The notes beneath the pieces are model-generated. The model made no database searches. It worked only from the letters and a program-made list of their open reading frames with translations, and was not told the origin of the DNA. A stretch of 59,574 bases of DNA from Mycobacterium sp. E183 (GTDB lineage: Bacteria; Actinomycetota; Actinomycetes; Mycobacteriales; Mycobacteriaceae), in contig NZ_LZJN01000072.1 of the NCBI RefSeq assembly GCF_001667735.1, positions 1 through 59,574 on the forward strand, given 5' to 3'. A program made the translations under genes and the position numbers. The stretch's first letter is position 1. Every line of letters starts with the position of its first letter. This document shows positions 9,155 through 18,716 of the stretch, in pieces.

Positions 9155-10339
9155 ATGAGCACCAAAAAGCCTCCCGCCTTCGACCGGTATGACCCCTTGG
9201 GCCTGGACGCCTCCCTGTCCAGCGACGAGCTCGCGGTGCGCGACACCGTCAGAGAGTTCTGCGCCGAACACGTCCTGCCCTACGTCGCGGAGTGGTTCGA
9301 GATCGGCGACCTGCCGGTGCGGGAACTCGCCAAGGGATTCGGCCAGCTCGGCCTGCTGGGCATGCACCTGGAGGGCTACGGCTGCGGCGGCGCCTCGTCG
9401 GTGCACTACGGCCTGGCCTGTACCGAGCTCGAGGCCGCAGACTCCGGAATTCGGTCGATGGTCTCGGTGCAGGGGTCGTTGGCGATGTTCGCGATCTGGA
9501 AATTCGGGTCCGAGCAGCAGAAGCAGGAGTGGTTGCCGGGCATGGCCACCGGCGAACTGCTGGGGTGCTTCGGGCTGACCGAACCCGACGTGGGGTCCGA
9601 CCCGGCCGCGATGAAAACCCGCGCCCGCCGCGACGGTTCGGATTGGGTGCTGAACGGCCGCAAACTGTGGATCACCAACGGCTCGGTCGCCGATGTCGCG
9701 GTGGTGTGGGCGGCCACCGACGACGGCGTCCGCGGTTTCATCGTCCCCACCAAGACGCCGGGCTTCTCGGCGAACACCATCCACCACAAGCTGTCGCTGC
9801 GCGCCTCTATCACCAGCGAGCTGGTGCTCGACGACGTGCGGGTGCCCGATTCGGCGATGCTGCCCGAGGCGAAGGGCCTGCGGGGGCCGCTGTCGTGCTT
9901 GTCCGAGGCGCGCTACGGCATCATCTGGGGTTCGATGGGCGCGGCGCGGTCGGCATGGCAGGCCGCGCTCGACTACGCCACGCAGCGCACCCAATTCGGG
10001 CGCCCGATCGCCGGATTTCAATTGACCCAGGCGAAACTCGTCGACATGGCGGTCGAGCTGCACAAGGGTCAGCTGCTGTCGCTGCACCTGGGCCGCCTCA
10101 AGGACGGCGTCGGCCTGCGACCCGAGCAGGTCAGCTTCGGCAAGCTGAACAACACCCGGGAGGCCATCAAGATCTGCCGCACCGCGCGAACCATCCTGGG
10201 CGGCAACGGGATATCGCTGGAATACCCGGTGATCCGGCACATGGTCAACCTGGAGTCGGTGCTCACCTACGAGGGCACACCCGAGATGCACCAGCTGGTG
10301 CTCGGCCAGGCGTTCACCGGCAGCGACGCCTTCCGCTGA
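9155..10339 (+). CDS. fadE7: Acyl-CoA dehydrogenase, glutaryl-CoA-dehydrogenase-like (Rv0400c, fadE7)
   Basis: A 394-residue FAD-dependent acyl-CoA dehydrogenase. It resembles glutaryl-CoA dehydrogenases more than ordinary fatty-acyl enzymes: LLGCFGLTEPDVGSDP, GRKLWITNGSVAD, LSCLSEARYGIIWGSMGAA and YEGTPEMHQLVLGQAFTG all match that group. The Glu in TYEGT aligns with the catalytic base of human glutaryl-CoA dehydrogenase. Arg/Glu residues that select a dicarboxylate cannot be verified by eye. The predicted role is oxidation, perhaps with decarboxylation, of glutaryl-CoA from lysine or tryptophan breakdown. The gene symbol follows synteny with M. tuberculosis Rv0400c next to Rv0401. ATG 9155 has a GAAGG ribosome-binding site 7 bases upstream. 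Confidence 0.9.
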   Translation: MSTKKPPAFDRYDPLGLDASLSSDELAVRDTVREFCAEHVLPYVAEWFEIGDLPVRELAKGFGQLGLLGMHLEGYGCGGASSVHYGLACTELEAADSGIRSMVSVQGSLAMFAIWKFGSEQQKQEWLPGMATGELLGCFGLTEPDVGSDPAAMKTRARRDGSDWVLNGRKLWITNGSVADVAVVWAATDDGVRGFIVPTKTPGFSANTIHHKLSLRASITSELVLDDVRVPDSAMLPEAKGLRGPLSCLSEARYGIIWGSMGAARSAWQAALDYATQRTQFGRPIAGFQLTQAKLVDMAVELHKGQLLSLHLGRLKDGVGLRPEQVSFGKLNNTREAIKICRTARTILGGNGISLEYPVIRHMVNLESVLTYEGTPEMHQLVLGQAFTGSDAFR

Positions 10340-10363
10340 CACGGGCCGCGCACACGTGCTGGA

Positions 10364-10984
10364 ATGAGGGGCATGAGACTCACCGCGCTCCGCCGGGCGC
10401 TGGCGGCGCTGGCGCTGGGCGCCGTCGCCGGTGTCGCGCCGGCGGGCGCCGATCCCGGTTCCGCGCTGCCCCCGATGACGTCGAGCGGCGGCGGCCCGAT
10501 CATCGGCGGCGGCAGCAACCCCGGGATCGCGCAGCAGTTGTTCAGCTTCGGCACGCCCAACGTGCAGGAGGTCGACGGCCCGGACGCCGCACAATTCATC
10601 ACGGCCGCCGCCGCGAGCCCCAATTCCCAACTGGCGGCGCCCTTCTCGCTGATGCGGCGCGCGCTGGCGTGCCAGACGAACAACGCCGGATTCGGGGCGC
10701 GCGCCTTCCGGCGCAGCGACGGCCAATGGGGAGGCGCGATGGTGGTCGCCGCCAAGAGCGCGACGCCCAACGTCGACGCCCTGGCCGGCTGCGCCAAGAC
10801 CAACTGGCGGCGCGCCACGGCCGGCACGCAGACCTCGCTGTGCAACAGCGGCTGGAGCACCCCCAACACCTACGAGAGCCGCCGCGGCGAGACCTACTAC
10901 GTGTTGCTGGCCGGCACCGCGGACGACTTCTGCACCGCGGTCAACGGCAAATTCAAGGACAACTCCAACGGGTGGCCGTTCTAG
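10364..10984 (+). CDS. Secreted protein of unknown function (Rv0398c-like)
   Basis: A 206-residue protein with a Sec signal peptide: basic MRLTALRRAL, hydrophobic AALALGAVAGVAPAG and a probable cleavage at AGA-DP. The second ATG at 10373 starts right at MRLTALRR and may be the true start. The mature domain contains five cysteines (in ALACQTNNAGF, LAGCAKTNW, SLCNSGW and DDFCTAVNG), suggesting disulfides outside the membrane. No catalytic motif is recognisable. The position between fadE7 and ndhA fits M. tuberculosis Rv0398c. It follows fadE7 by 24 bases and may be on the same transcript. Confidence 0.78.
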   Translation: MRGMRLTALRRALAALALGAVAGVAPAGADPGSALPPMTSSGGGPIIGGGSNPGIAQQLFSFGTPNVQEVDGPDAAQFITAAAASPNSQLAAPFSLMRRALACQTNNAGFGARAFRRSDGQWGGAMVVAAKSATPNVDALAGCAKTNWRRATAGTQTSLCNSGWSTPNTYESRRGETYYVLLAGTADDFCTAVNGKFKDNSNGWPF

Positions 10985-11015
10985 CGGCGGTCCGGCGGCG
11001 TCGTACGGTAAGGGG

Positions 11016-12401
11016 GTGAGCATGTCGCGTCATCGCGTCGTCATCATCGGAAGCGGATTCGGTGGCCTGAACGCGGCCAAGGCACTCAAGCGGGCCGACG
11101 TCGACGTCACCCTGATCTCCAAGACCACGACCCACCTCTTCCAGCCGTTGCTGTACCAGGTGGCCACCGGCATCCTGTCCGAGGGCGACGTCGCCCCGAC
11201 CACCCGGCTGATCCTGCGCAGGCAGAAGAACGTCCGGGTGCTGTGGGGCGACGTCAACGCCATCGACCTGACGGCCAAGACCGTGACGTCGCACCTGATG
11301 GGCATGGAGACCGTGACGCCCTTCGACAGCCTCATCGTCGCCGCCGGCGCGCAGCAGTCCTATTTCGGCCACGACGAGTACGCCGCCTTCGCGCCCGGCA
11401 TGAAGAGCGTCGACGATGCCCTCGAGCTGCGGGCCCGCATCCTCGGCGCGTTCGAGGCGGCCGAAGTCGCCACCGACCCGGCCGAGCGGCAGCGCCGCCT
11501 GACGTTCGTGGTGGTGGGCGCGGGCCCGACCGGGGTCGAGCTGGCCGGCGAGATCGTCCAGCTCGCCGAGCGCACCCTGGCCGGGGCGTTCCGGACGATC
11601 ACGCCCAGCGAGTGCCGGGTCATCCTGCTCGACGCCGCGCCCGCGGTGTTGCCGCCGATGGGCGAGAACCTGGGCTTGAAGGCGAAACGGCGGCTGCAGA
11701 AGATGGACGTCGAGGTGCAGCTGAACGCCATGGTGACCTCGGTGGACTACATGGGCATCACCGTCAAGGAGAAGGACGGCGGCGAGCGGCGCATCGAATG
11801 CGCGTGCAAGGTGTGGGCCGCCGGCGTGCAGGCCAGCGAGCTGGGCAAGATGGTCGCCGAGCAGTCCGACGGGACCGAGACCGACCGCGCCGGGCGGGTG
11901 ATCGTCGAGCCCGACCTCACCGTCAAGGGGCATCCCTACGTGTTCGTCATCGGCGACCTGATGTCGGTGCCCGGCGTCCCCGGGATGGCCCAGGGCGCGA
12001 TCCAGGGGGCGCACTACGTCACCAAGTTGATCAAGCAGGCGGTGAAGGGCCAGGACGACCCGGCCAACCGGAAGCCGTTCAACTACTTCGACAAGGGCAG
12101 CATGGCCCTCATTTCGCGGTACAGCGCCGTCGCCAAGGTCGGAAAGCTGGAGTTCGGCGGCTTCATCGCCTGGTTGGCGTGGCTGCTGTTGCACCTGTTG
12201 TACCTGGTCGGGTTCCGCAACCGCATCGCCGCCATGTTCTCCTGGGGCATTTCCTTCCTGGGCCGCACCCGCGGCCAGATGGCCATCACCAGCCAGATGA
12301 TGTACGCCCGGCCGGTGGTGGACTGGGTGGAGCGCCAGGCGCAGGAGGGCTCACTGGCGGCGGCCGAACGCATCGAAGCCGCCGAGAAGCAGGCCGGTTA
12401 G
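11016..12401 (+). CDS. ndhA: Type II NADH dehydrogenase (NdhA-like)
   Basis: NDH-2 passes electrons from NADH to menaquinone at the inner face of the membrane without pumping protons. The N-terminal FAD dinucleotide-binding loop is VVIIGSGFGGLNAAKAL, followed by the very conserved TTTHLFQPLLYQVATGILS. The NADH-binding loop is FVVVGAGPTGVELAGEI and the second FAD segment HPYVFVIGDLMSVPGVPGMA. Near the C-terminus the hydrophobic WLAWLLLHLLYLVGFRNRI is the membrane-anchoring region. The length (461) and the neighbour metZ identify it with M. tuberculosis NdhA (Rv0392c) rather than Ndh (Rv1854c). The GTG at 11016 or ATG at 11022 could be the start. The gene converges on metZ with only 8 bases between. 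Confidence 0.92.
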   Translation: MSMSRHRVVIIGSGFGGLNAAKALKRADVDVTLISKTTTHLFQPLLYQVATGILSEGDVAPTTRLILRRQKNVRVLWGDVNAIDLTAKTVTSHLMGMETVTPFDSLIVAAGAQQSYFGHDEYAAFAPGMKSVDDALELRARILGAFEAAEVATDPAERQRRLTFVVVGAGPTGVELAGEIVQLAERTLAGAFRTITPSECRVILLDAAPAVLPPMGENLGLKAKRRLQKMDVEVQLNAMVTSVDYMGITVKEKDGGERRIECACKVWAAGVQASELGKMVAEQSDGTETDRAGRVIVEPDLTVKGHPYVFVIGDLMSVPGVPGMAQGAIQGAHYVTKLIKQAVKGQDDPANRKPFNYFDKGSMALISRYSAVAKVGKLEFGGFIAWLAWLLLHLLYLVGFRNRIAAMFSWGISFLGRTRGQMAITSQMMYARPVVDWVERQAQEGSLAAAERIEAAEKQAG

Positions 12402-12409
12402 CCCTTCGA

Positions 12410-13636
12410 CTAGCTCAAAGCCTGGTCGATGTCGGCGATCAGGTCGTCGGCGCCCTCGAGCCCGACGGAGATTCGCACCACGCCGTCGCCCAGGCCGATC
12501 GCTGCGCGCCCCTCCGGGCCCATCGCCCGGTGGGTGGTCGTGGCCGGATGTGTGACAAGGGATTTCGCGTCGCCCAGGTTGTTGGAGATGTCGATCAGCC
12601 GCAGCTTGTCCAGCACCTCGAACGCCCGCGGCTTGGCTTTGTCGTCGGGGCAGTCGAGCGCGAAGGTGATCACCGTCCCCCCACCCGACATCTGGCGCTT
12701 GGCCAGGTCGTACTGCGGGTGCGACGGCAGGAACGGGTAGCGGACCCAACTCACCGCAGGATGGGTCTCCAAAAATTCCGCGATCCGGTGCGCCGAGGAA
12801 TTGCTGTGTTCCACCCGGACCGCCAGTGTCTCAAGGCCTTTCACCAGCACCCAGGCGTTGAAGGCGCTGAGCGCCGGCCCGGTGTGCCGCATCAGCTTCT
12901 GCACCGGGCCGTCGATGTACTCCTTGTCGCCCAGGATCGCGCCGCCCAGCACCCGGCCCTGACCGTCGATGTGCTTGGTGCCCGAGTACACCACCACGTC
13001 GACGCCCAGCGGAATGCCCTGCTGCAGCAGCGGAGTTGCGAAGACGTTGTCCAACACCACTTTTGCGCCCGCGGCGTGCGCGAGCTCGACCACCGCGGCG
13101 ATGTCCACCAGCGACTGCATCGGGTTCGACGGCGTCTCGAAGAACACTGCCTGCGTCGGCTTCGACAGCGCCTCCTCCCACTGCGCCAGGTCGTCGCCGT
13201 CGACGAACACGGTCTCGACGCCCCAGCGCGGCAGGATCTCGTTGCACACCACGAAGCACGAGCCGAACAGGCTGCGCGACGCGACCAGCCGGTCCCCGGC
13301 GGCCAGCAGCGCGCCCAGCGACGTGAACACCGCCGCCATGCCGCTCGCGGTGGCGAACGCGGCCGGCGCGCCCTCGATCAGGCGCAACCGCTCCTCGAAC
13401 ATCGTCACGGTCGGGTTGCCGTACCGCGAGTAGACGAAGTGGTCCAGCTCGCCGGTGAAGGACTTCTCCGCGACGGCCGCCGAATCGTAGACATACCCGG
13501 ACGTCAGGAACATCGCCTCTGCGGTCTCGTCGAACCCCGAGCGCAGCAGTCCCCCGCGTACGCCGATGGTGGCCTGGCTGACGCCGTCGGGCAGCGCCTT
13601 GGGCTCGCGGACGGAATCCCCCGACGGTGAACTCAT
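12410..13636 (-). CDS. metZ: O-succinylhomoserine sulfhydrylase
   Basis: MetZ makes homocysteine from O-succinylhomoserine (or the acetyl ester) and sulfide, a PLP-dependent step of methionine synthesis. The 408-residue protein is a Cys/Met-metabolism PLP enzyme: YSRYGNPTVTMFEERL, GMAAVFTSLGALL, DNVFATPLLQQ and the Schiff-base lysine in VYSGTKHIDGQGR; SLVTHPATTTHRAM is the late substrate-loop signature. The frame is open to 13669, but the ATG at 13636 overlaps the upstream rhodanese stop as ATGA, making coupled translation likely. The pairing of a sulfhydrylase with a rhodanese suggests local handling of reduced sulfur, although this is inference. Confidence 0.95.
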   Translation of the reverse strand: MSSPSGDSVREPKALPDGVSQATIGVRGGLLRSGFDETAEAMFLTSGYVYDSAAVAEKSFTGELDHFVYSRYGNPTVTMFEERLRLIEGAPAAFATASGMAAVFTSLGALLAAGDRLVASRSLFGSCFVVCNEILPRWGVETVFVDGDDLAQWEEALSKPTQAVFFETPSNPMQSLVDIAAVVELAHAAGAKVVLDNVFATPLLQQGIPLGVDVVVYSGTKHIDGQGRVLGGAILGDKEYIDGPVQKLMRHTGPALSAFNAWVLVKGLETLAVRVEHSNSSAHRIAEFLETHPAVSWVRYPFLPSHPQYDLAKRQMSGGGTVITFALDCPDDKAKPRAFEVLDKLRLIDISNNLGDAKSLVTHPATTTHRAMGPEGRAAIGLGDGVVRISVGLEGADDLIADIDQALS

Positions 13637-14067
13637 AGCTGCTTCCAGGGCAATCCGATTGCGCGCCAACCTGATTCACCGCGAATCCCCTGGGCGTTCG
13701 GGTGGCCTTCGAACCCGTCAAGCACGTTGTAGGCCGGGGTGATGCCGGCCCGGGTGGCGACCTCGGCGGCACCGATCGAGCGGTTGCCCGAGCGACACAG
13801 GAAGACCACCGGCCGTTCGGATTCGGTCTCGGGCACCCGGTCGCGCAGTTCGTCGGCGAAGTTGGCGTTGAAGGTGCCGTCGGACGTGTTCCACTCGATG
13901 AACACCACCTCGCGGCCCAGGCTGGACAGGTCGGGCACGCCGACGAGCCGCCATTCGGCGTCGGTGCGCACGTCGACCAGCACCGCGTCGGGGTTGTCGC
14001 TCAGCAGCTTCCATGCCTGCTCTGGCGTGATGTCTCCGGCGTAGGAGCCTGTGCGCTCTGTGCTCAT
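13633..14067 (-). CDS. Rhodanese-domain sulfurtransferase (Rv0390-like)
   Basis: A single-domain rhodanese of 144 residues. The persulfide-forming active-site loop CRSGNRSIGAA is intact, and the domain opens with VLVDVRTDAEWRLVGVP, the usual DVR strand. The C-terminal NVLDGFEGHPNAQGIRGESG is also typical. The protein probably carries sulfane sulfur for a neighbouring acceptor. Its stop overlaps the start of metZ by four bases (ATGA), so the two are made together, which favours a role in sulfur assimilation into homocysteine. Synteny matches M. tuberculosis Rv0390-metZ. purT lies 20 bases upstream on the same strand. Confidence 0.9.
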   Translation of the reverse strand: MSTERTGSYAGDITPEQAWKLLSDNPDAVLVDVRTDAEWRLVGVPDLSSLGREVVFIEWNTSDGTFNANFADELRDRVPETESERPVVFLCRSGNRSIGAAEVATRAGITPAYNVLDGFEGHPNAQGIRGESGWRAIGLPWKQL

Positions 14068-14087
14068 GACCTCGGATGGTAGCGAGG

Positions 14088-15314
14088 TTACAACCGCGCC
14101 TCTCGCGTGACCGAGCTGTGCGGGCCCTGGTGCCGCACCGCCAGCCGGTCCGCGACGTCGCGCGCGCGGTCGCGCGCGGCCGTCACGTCCGGCGCCGTCG
14201 CCAGCGCCTGGAATGCCCGCCCGGCCAGGCGAAGGTCGCTTTCCGGCACGCCCAGCGCCCCGGCGATCGCGACGGGCGGCGCGTCGGCGCGCTCCACCCG
14301 GTGGGCCGCGCCCGGCGAAATCATGATGGTGTCAACCGGCAGCCCGAGCACGGTGCGGGCCTGCAGTTCGAACGCCGACAGCCGCTGGCTGGGCACCGTC
14401 GCCCAGGCGCTGTCGGTGGGGCGGGGCGTGACGTCGACGAAGTACACCTCGTCGCCGTTGATCATCAGCTCGACGGCGAAGACGCCGCGCCCGCCGAGCG
14501 CCTTGACGATCCGCGCGGCGATCGATTTGGCGGCGTCCATCGCGGCCGCGGTCATGCTCTGCGGTTGCCAGGACTCGAGCACGTCGGGAGTGGGCTCGGG
14601 GTGGCCGACCGGTGAGCAGAAGTCGATCCGGGGCCCCTGCGGACCGTCGCTGCGCACCGCCAGCAGGGTGACGTAGAACTCGACCTCCACGACGGTCTCG
14701 GCCAGCACCCGGTGCTGCTCGCCGTGGCCTCTCGTCGCGCGCTGCCAGGCCGGCCCGATGTCGTCGGGACCCGACGCGACCGACTGGCCCCGCCCGGCGC
14801 CCGCGAGCACCGGCTGCACCAGCAGCGGGTAACCGGCGTGCGCGCCCACCGCCTCGAGTTCGCCGGCCGAGCCGACGAACCAGAACGGCGCGGTGGGCAG
14901 CCCCAGCTCGTCGGCGGCCAGCCGACGCAGGCCCTCGCGGTCGGCGGCGAGCCGCACGGCATGCGCGCTGGGCACCAGGTGCGGGCCCTCGAGCCCCTCC
15001 AGAGCTTGGGCCGCGACGGCGTCGGTGGTCGTGACCACGAAGTCCGGCTGCAGCCCGCGAATCGCCTTGGTCAGCTCGTCTGCATCGGTCATCGCCACCA
15101 CCAGCGACTGATCGGCCACCGCGTGCGCGGGGGCGTCGGCGCGCTCGTCGAGGGCGATCACCCGCGCGCCGAGGCGGCCCAGGGCGATCGCCAGTTCGCG
15201 GGCGAGCTCACCGGCGCCCACCAACGCCACCCGCGGCCGGGTGTCGGCCTTCCCCGCCGGCGGTTGCGGCGGGACGGTGAGCGCGGTCGTCTTGTCGTCG
15301 GGTCCGTCGGTCAC
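14088..15314 (-). CDS. purT: Formate-dependent phosphoribosylglycinamide formyltransferase
   Basis: PurT formylates glycinamide ribonucleotide using formate and ATP, an alternative to folate-dependent PurN in purine synthesis. The 408-residue protein has an ATP-grasp layout: N-terminal Rossmann-like VALVGAGELARELAIALGRLG, DADELTKAIRGLQPDFV, the ATP-grasp lysine region YPLLVQPVLAGAGRGQSVAS, then GGRGVFAVELMINGDEVYFV and VTPRPTDSA, in which a Glu/Asn metal-ligand segment is expected. In most PurT proteins the late motif reads EVSPRPHDTG; here it is DVTPRPTDSA. The gene sits between a hotdog protein and the rhodanese gene, all on the minus strand. Compared with M. tuberculosis it is unusually close to purA. 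Confidence 0.9.
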   Translation of the reverse strand: MTDGPDDKTTALTVPPQPPAGKADTRPRVALVGAGELARELAIALGRLGARVIALDERADAPAHAVADQSLVVAMTDADELTKAIRGLQPDFVVTTTDAVAAQALEGLEGPHLVPSAHAVRLAADREGLRRLAADELGLPTAPFWFVGSAGELEAVGAHAGYPLLVQPVLAGAGRGQSVASGPDDIGPAWQRATRGHGEQHRVLAETVVEVEFYVTLLAVRSDGPQGPRIDFCSPVGHPEPTPDVLESWQPQSMTAAAMDAAKSIAARIVKALGGRGVFAVELMINGDEVYFVDVTPRPTDSAWATVPSQRLSAFELQARTVLGLPVDTIMISPGAAHRVERADAPPVAIAGALGVPESDLRLAGRAFQALATAPDVTAARDRARDVADRLAVRHQGPHSSVTREARL

Positions 15315-15343
15315 CGCTCAAGGATAGGTGCGCGGCGGGCAAC

Positions 15344-15982
15344 TCAAGGTTGACCGGGAAGCAGCCGCACCATCAGCCCGTTGGCCTCGGCCAGCACCGC
15401 GTCGTCACCGTCGACGAGTTCGGCGGCGACGAACGCCTTGCGGCCCTCGGTGCTCGTGACGCGGCCGCGCACAGCCAGGGGCGCATCGATCGGGGTGACC
15501 TTGCGGTAGTCGACGTGCAGGAACGCGGTGCGGCTGATCGGCCGTCCCGCGGCGTGCGACACCATGCCGAACATGTGGTCGAACAGCAGCGGCAACACAC
15601 CGCCGTGCACGGCGTGGTTTCCGCCGACATGGAACCGGCTGAAGTAGCCGGTCATCTCGACGCCGTCCGGCGCGTACCTGGTCAACGTCCAGGGCGGCAA
15701 CAGCAGGCTGCCCATGCCGGGCAGGTCGGGCGTGCGCCCGGCCGGTGCCTTGCCCTCGTCGGCCTGGAACGGGCCGAGCAGCTGCACCAGCGCCGCGGCG
15801 CGGTCGGCCGCGTCGTCCCACACGTCGTCACCCGGGTCGGCGGACACCGCCAGGTCCTGCAGCGCGCGCATGGCCGCGACGAACCGGCCGAAGCCCGGGC
15901 CCGGGCTGGCCGGGCCGTATTCGGGAAAGCCGCCGTGGTGTTCGTAGTCGGGGTCGAGTTCTTTCGGGTCCGGTTCCGTCAC
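15344..15982 (-). CDS. Hotdog-fold thioesterase, PaaI-like (Rv0356c-like)
   Basis: The C-terminal half has the hotdog-fold signature [22 protein letters not shown], matching HGG-x-(4)-D of PaaI-type acyl-CoA thioesterases, then [15 protein letters not shown] and a [12 protein letters not shown] strand. An N-terminal 90 residues of acidic and helical sequence precede it. The start was set at GTG 15982 because it overlaps the purA stop as GTGA and gives 212 residues, near the length I recall for M. tuberculosis Rv0356c. Hydrolysis of an acyl-CoA is the likely activity, with unknown substrate. It is the second gene of a minus-strand run beginning at purA. Confidence 0.85.
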   Translation of the reverse strand: MTEPDPKELDPDYEHHGGFPEYGPASPGPGFGRFVAAMRALQDLAVSADPGDDVWDDAADRAAALVQLLGPFQADEGKAPAGRTPDLPGMGSLLLPPWTLTRYAPDGVEMTGYFSRFHVGGNHAVHGGVLPLLFDHMFGMVSHAAGRPISRTAFLHVDYRKVTPIDAPLAVRGRVTSTEGRKAFVAAELVDGDDAVLAEANGLMVRLLPGQP

Positions 15983-17277
15983 GGGCGCGCCGCCAGCACG
16001 TCGCGGCGCACGATCGTCTGTTCCCGCCCCGGCCCGACGCCGATGCACGAAACATGCGCCCCGGCAAGCTCTTCCAGCCGCAGCACGTAGTCACGCGCCT
16101 TGGCGGGCAGGTCGTCGAATTCGCGCGCGCCGGAGATGTCCTCCCACCAGCCGGGCAGTTCCTCGTAGATCGGCTCGGCGCGCGCCAGGTCGCTCTGCGT
16201 CATCGGCATGTCGTTGGTGCGATCGCCGTCGATGCGGTAACCGACGCAGATGGGGACCGTCTCCAGGCTGGAGAGCACGTCGAGCTTGGTCAGGAAGAAG
16301 TCGGTGATGCCGTTGACCCGGGTGGCGTAGCGCGCGATCACGGCGTCGAACCAGCCGCAGCGGCGGCGCCGCCCGGTGGTGACGCCGAACTCGCCGCCCG
16401 TCTTCGACAGGTATTCGCCGTTGGCGTCGAACAGCTCGGTGGGGAACGGCCCGGAACCCACCCGGGTGGTGTAGGCCTTGAGGATCCCGAGCACGGTGGT
16501 GATGCGGGTGGGACCGATGCCGGACCCGACGGCCGCGCCGCCTGCGGTCGGATTCGACGACGTCACATAGGGATACGTGCCGTGGTCGACGTCGAGCAGG
16601 GTGCCCTGGGAGCCCTCCAGCAGCACCGTCTCGCCGGTCTCGAGCGCGGTGTTGAGCAGCCGGCGGGTGTCGCGGATCCGGTGCCGGAAGCCCTCGGCCT
16701 GATGCAGCAGGGCGTCGACGACCTGGTGCGGGTCCAGCGCCTTGCGGTTGTAGATCTTGACCAGGATCTGGTTCTTCAGTTCCAGCGCGGCCTCGATCTT
16801 GTGCGTCAACTGGTCGGGGTCGAGCACGTCCGCGACGCGGATGCCCTGGCGCGCGATCTTGTCCTGGTAGCACGGCCCGATGCCGCGGCCCGTGGTGCCG
16901 ATCTTCTTGTTGCCCATGTAGCGCTCGGTGACCTTGTCGATCGCGACGTGGTAGGGCAACAGCAGGTGCGCGTCGGCGGAGATCAGCAGCTTGGTGGTGT
17001 CCACCCCGCGGTCCTCGAGGCCCTTGAGCTCGTCGAGCAGTACGCCGGGGTCGACCACCACACCGTTGCCGATCACGTTGGTGACGCCGGGGGTCAGCAC
17101 GCCCGAGGGGATCAGGTGCAGCGCGAAGTTCTCGCCGCTGGGCAGGACGACGGTGTGGCCGGCGTTGTTGCCCCCCTGATAGCGCACCACCCACTGCACG
17201 CGCCCACCGAGCAGGTCAGTGGCCTTACCTTTGCCCTCGTCGCCCCATTGGGCGCCGATGAGGACGATTGCCGGCAT
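15979..17277 (-). CDS. purA: Adenylosuccinate synthetase
   Basis: PurA joins IMP and aspartate using GTP, the first committed step from IMP to AMP. The 432-residue protein has the GTP loop [31 protein letters not shown] (catalytic His), the [10 protein letters not shown] loop, [16 protein letters not shown] and [14 protein letters not shown] near the IMP site. The frame is open upstream to 17340, but ATG 17277 immediately before [14 protein letters not shown] gives the standard length. It is the first gene of a compact minus-strand series purA - hotdog - purT - rhodanese - metZ. The 254 bases upstream of it hold no gene that I can recognise and presumably its promoter. Confidence 0.97.
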   Translation of the reverse strand: MPAIVLIGAQWGDEGKGKATDLLGGRVQWVVRYQGGNNAGHTVVLPSGENFALHLIPSGVLTPGVTNVIGNGVVVDPGVLLDELKGLEDRGVDTTKLLISADAHLLLPYHVAIDKVTERYMGNKKIGTTGRGIGPCYQDKIARQGIRVADVLDPDQLTHKIEAALELKNQILVKIYNRKALDPHQVVDALLHQAEGFRHRIRDTRRLLNTALETGETVLLEGSQGTLLDVDHGTYPYVTSSNPTAGGAAVGSGIGPTRITTVLGILKAYTTRVGSGPFPTELFDANGEYLSKTGGEFGVTTGRRRRCGWFDAVIARYATRVNGITDFFLTKLDVLSSLETVPICVGYRIDGDRTNDMPMTQSDLARAEPIYEELPGWWEDISGAREFDDLPAKARDYVLRLEELAGAHVSCIGVGPGREQTIVRRDVLAARP

Positions 17278-17531
17278 GACTTGCTCCCGCCTGCTTACTG
17301 TGGTTCTACTGGCAACGCACCGTATCTCGCAGCGCTGCAACGGCTTGCGGCATCGCCCGGTGGCTCGAGCTGCCTGCCCGCACCAGGGTCTCGGTTGAGC
17401 GCTCCGGGACCGTGCGCGTAGCTGGAGGCATCTTTGCTTGACGCTCTCACGTGGCGATCCTAAACGTCGGGCAGCGACGTACCCGCGACAAGGGCCGTTT
17501 GGTCGCGGCTCGTGTCCTCCACGGCCGGGAC

Positions 17532-18548
17532 TTACGGCGTCGTGGGCGGTTTAGCAGCGCATACGCCGCCGGCGGTCGGTGCCTCCAGCATCAGGCACAG
17601 GGGCTGCTTGGGGTCGCGCTCGGTCCTCTTGGCCGCCCAGCCCGGCCACACCGGTTTGCCGTTCCAGCTGACCAGCGTCCAGCCATCGTGCGGGTTGCCC
17701 TGGACCACGACGACACCGGCGTTGGGCAGCGGGTCGAACAGCAGGAGCAGTGGATCGGGGTTTCTGACGCTCATCATCGTCCCGACGCCGATGGCGAACT
17801 CGCTGGAGAACGCCACCTCGGTGATCTTGCCGCCCGCGGCCCGGACCGGGTTGGCCATGGCGTTGCCGTAGATCGTTTGCAGGGAGTCGTTGAAGCGACC
17901 CGCGTCGGTCGCCGCGTTGCCGTACATCGTCTGCAGCGCGCCGTTGAAGCGTTTGTGGAACTCGAATCCGTTGGCGTCGGTGGAGCCCGGAGCCAGCATC
18001 GGCACGATGCGCAGCCCAAGCAACCACGCCACCGGCCCCAGCAGGTACGCCAGCCCGGCGAGGCTGAACTGCGGTTGCCCGTTGAACGCGCCGGCGTCGA
18101 TCTCGTTGAGGCCGGGCAGTGCCTGAACATTCATCCCCAACGCGGCCGCCAACGGGGCGGCCGTCTGCTGGGTCCTGGTCAGCTGCGACGCGAAGATCCC
18201 GGCGAGCGGACCCTGCGCGGCCAGCGTGGTGGCGATGTTCTGCGCCTGTTGCTGCCCGAGCGCGGTGAGCACCGTTCCGGGCACCGCCGTGTCGATCACC
18301 CGCGCCGCGTTGCCCTCCGACTGGCCATGCCGCACCAGGTCGATCACGATCGATTCGTCGGCCGAGGCCGTCGCAGGCTCGACGCACAACAGGACAGCCG
18401 AAACCGCCACGGCGCCGGCACGGCGGAGTCGCCTCGTCAGCAACGGACGCGCGTCGGGCCGGTACCAGACACGGGCGGCGCGATTCGCGCGGTTGAGAGG
18501 AAGGCGGTGAGTCGGCGAATGGCAGTTCTCCGTTCTCTGGCCACCCAT
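17532..18548 (-). CDS. Exported histidine phosphatase (phosphoglycerate-mutase-like)
   Basis: The phosphatase signature [10 protein letters not shown] gives the phospho-accepting His in the RHG motif; [12 protein letters not shown] and a [12 protein letters not shown] segment fit the histidine-phosphatase superfamily. Before it, [18 protein letters not shown] ending in ATASA looks like a Sec signal peptide with a cleavage after ASA, so the enzyme is probably periplasmic or extracellular. The start is uncertain: the frame is open to 18698 and no clear ribosome-binding site marks any candidate; ATG 18548 gives 338 residues with a long 36-residue basic leader before the signal peptide, and TTG 18440 would give a normal-length signal peptide. 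There is no counterpart between purA and the Rv0358 gene in M. tuberculosis as I recall that region. Confidence 0.75.
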   Translation of the reverse strand: MGGQRTENCHSPTHRLPLNRANRAARVWYRPDARPLLTRRLRRAGAVAVSAVLLCVEPATASADESIVIDLVRHGQSEGNAARVIDTAVPGTVLTALGQQQAQNIATTLAAQGPLAGIFASQLTRTQQTAAPLAAALGMNVQALPGLNEIDAGAFNGQPQFSLAGLAYLLGPVAWLLGLRIVPMLAPGSTDANGFEFHKRFNGALQTMYGNAATDAGRFNDSLQTIYGNAMANPVRAAGGKITEVAFSSEFAIGVGTMMSVRNPDPLLLLFDPLPNAGVVVVQGNPHDGWTLVSWNGKPVWPGWAAKRTERDPKQPLCLMLEAPTAGGVCAAKPPTTP

Positions 18549-18716
18549 TCGTTGACCCCGTGGCAGGAGTAAAGTATCCGGTTGCCATCGGGCGGTGGCG
18601 CAACAACTTTCGCAGTCCGAGATCATGTTGTGACTACGTCGTGATGACGAGATTATCCGGCCCCCAAATGGTCTGGCTGATGAGTGCGCGAGAGGCATTG
18701 AAAGACAAGGCTATTG

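Noticed and set aside
8915..11023. 702-codon minus-strand frame
   Set aside because: Antisense to fadE7 and the secreted protein gene; shadow composition.
11243..13630. 795-codon plus-strand frame spanning ndhA and metZ
   Set aside because: Crosses two well-supported genes in other frames and has no motif of its own.
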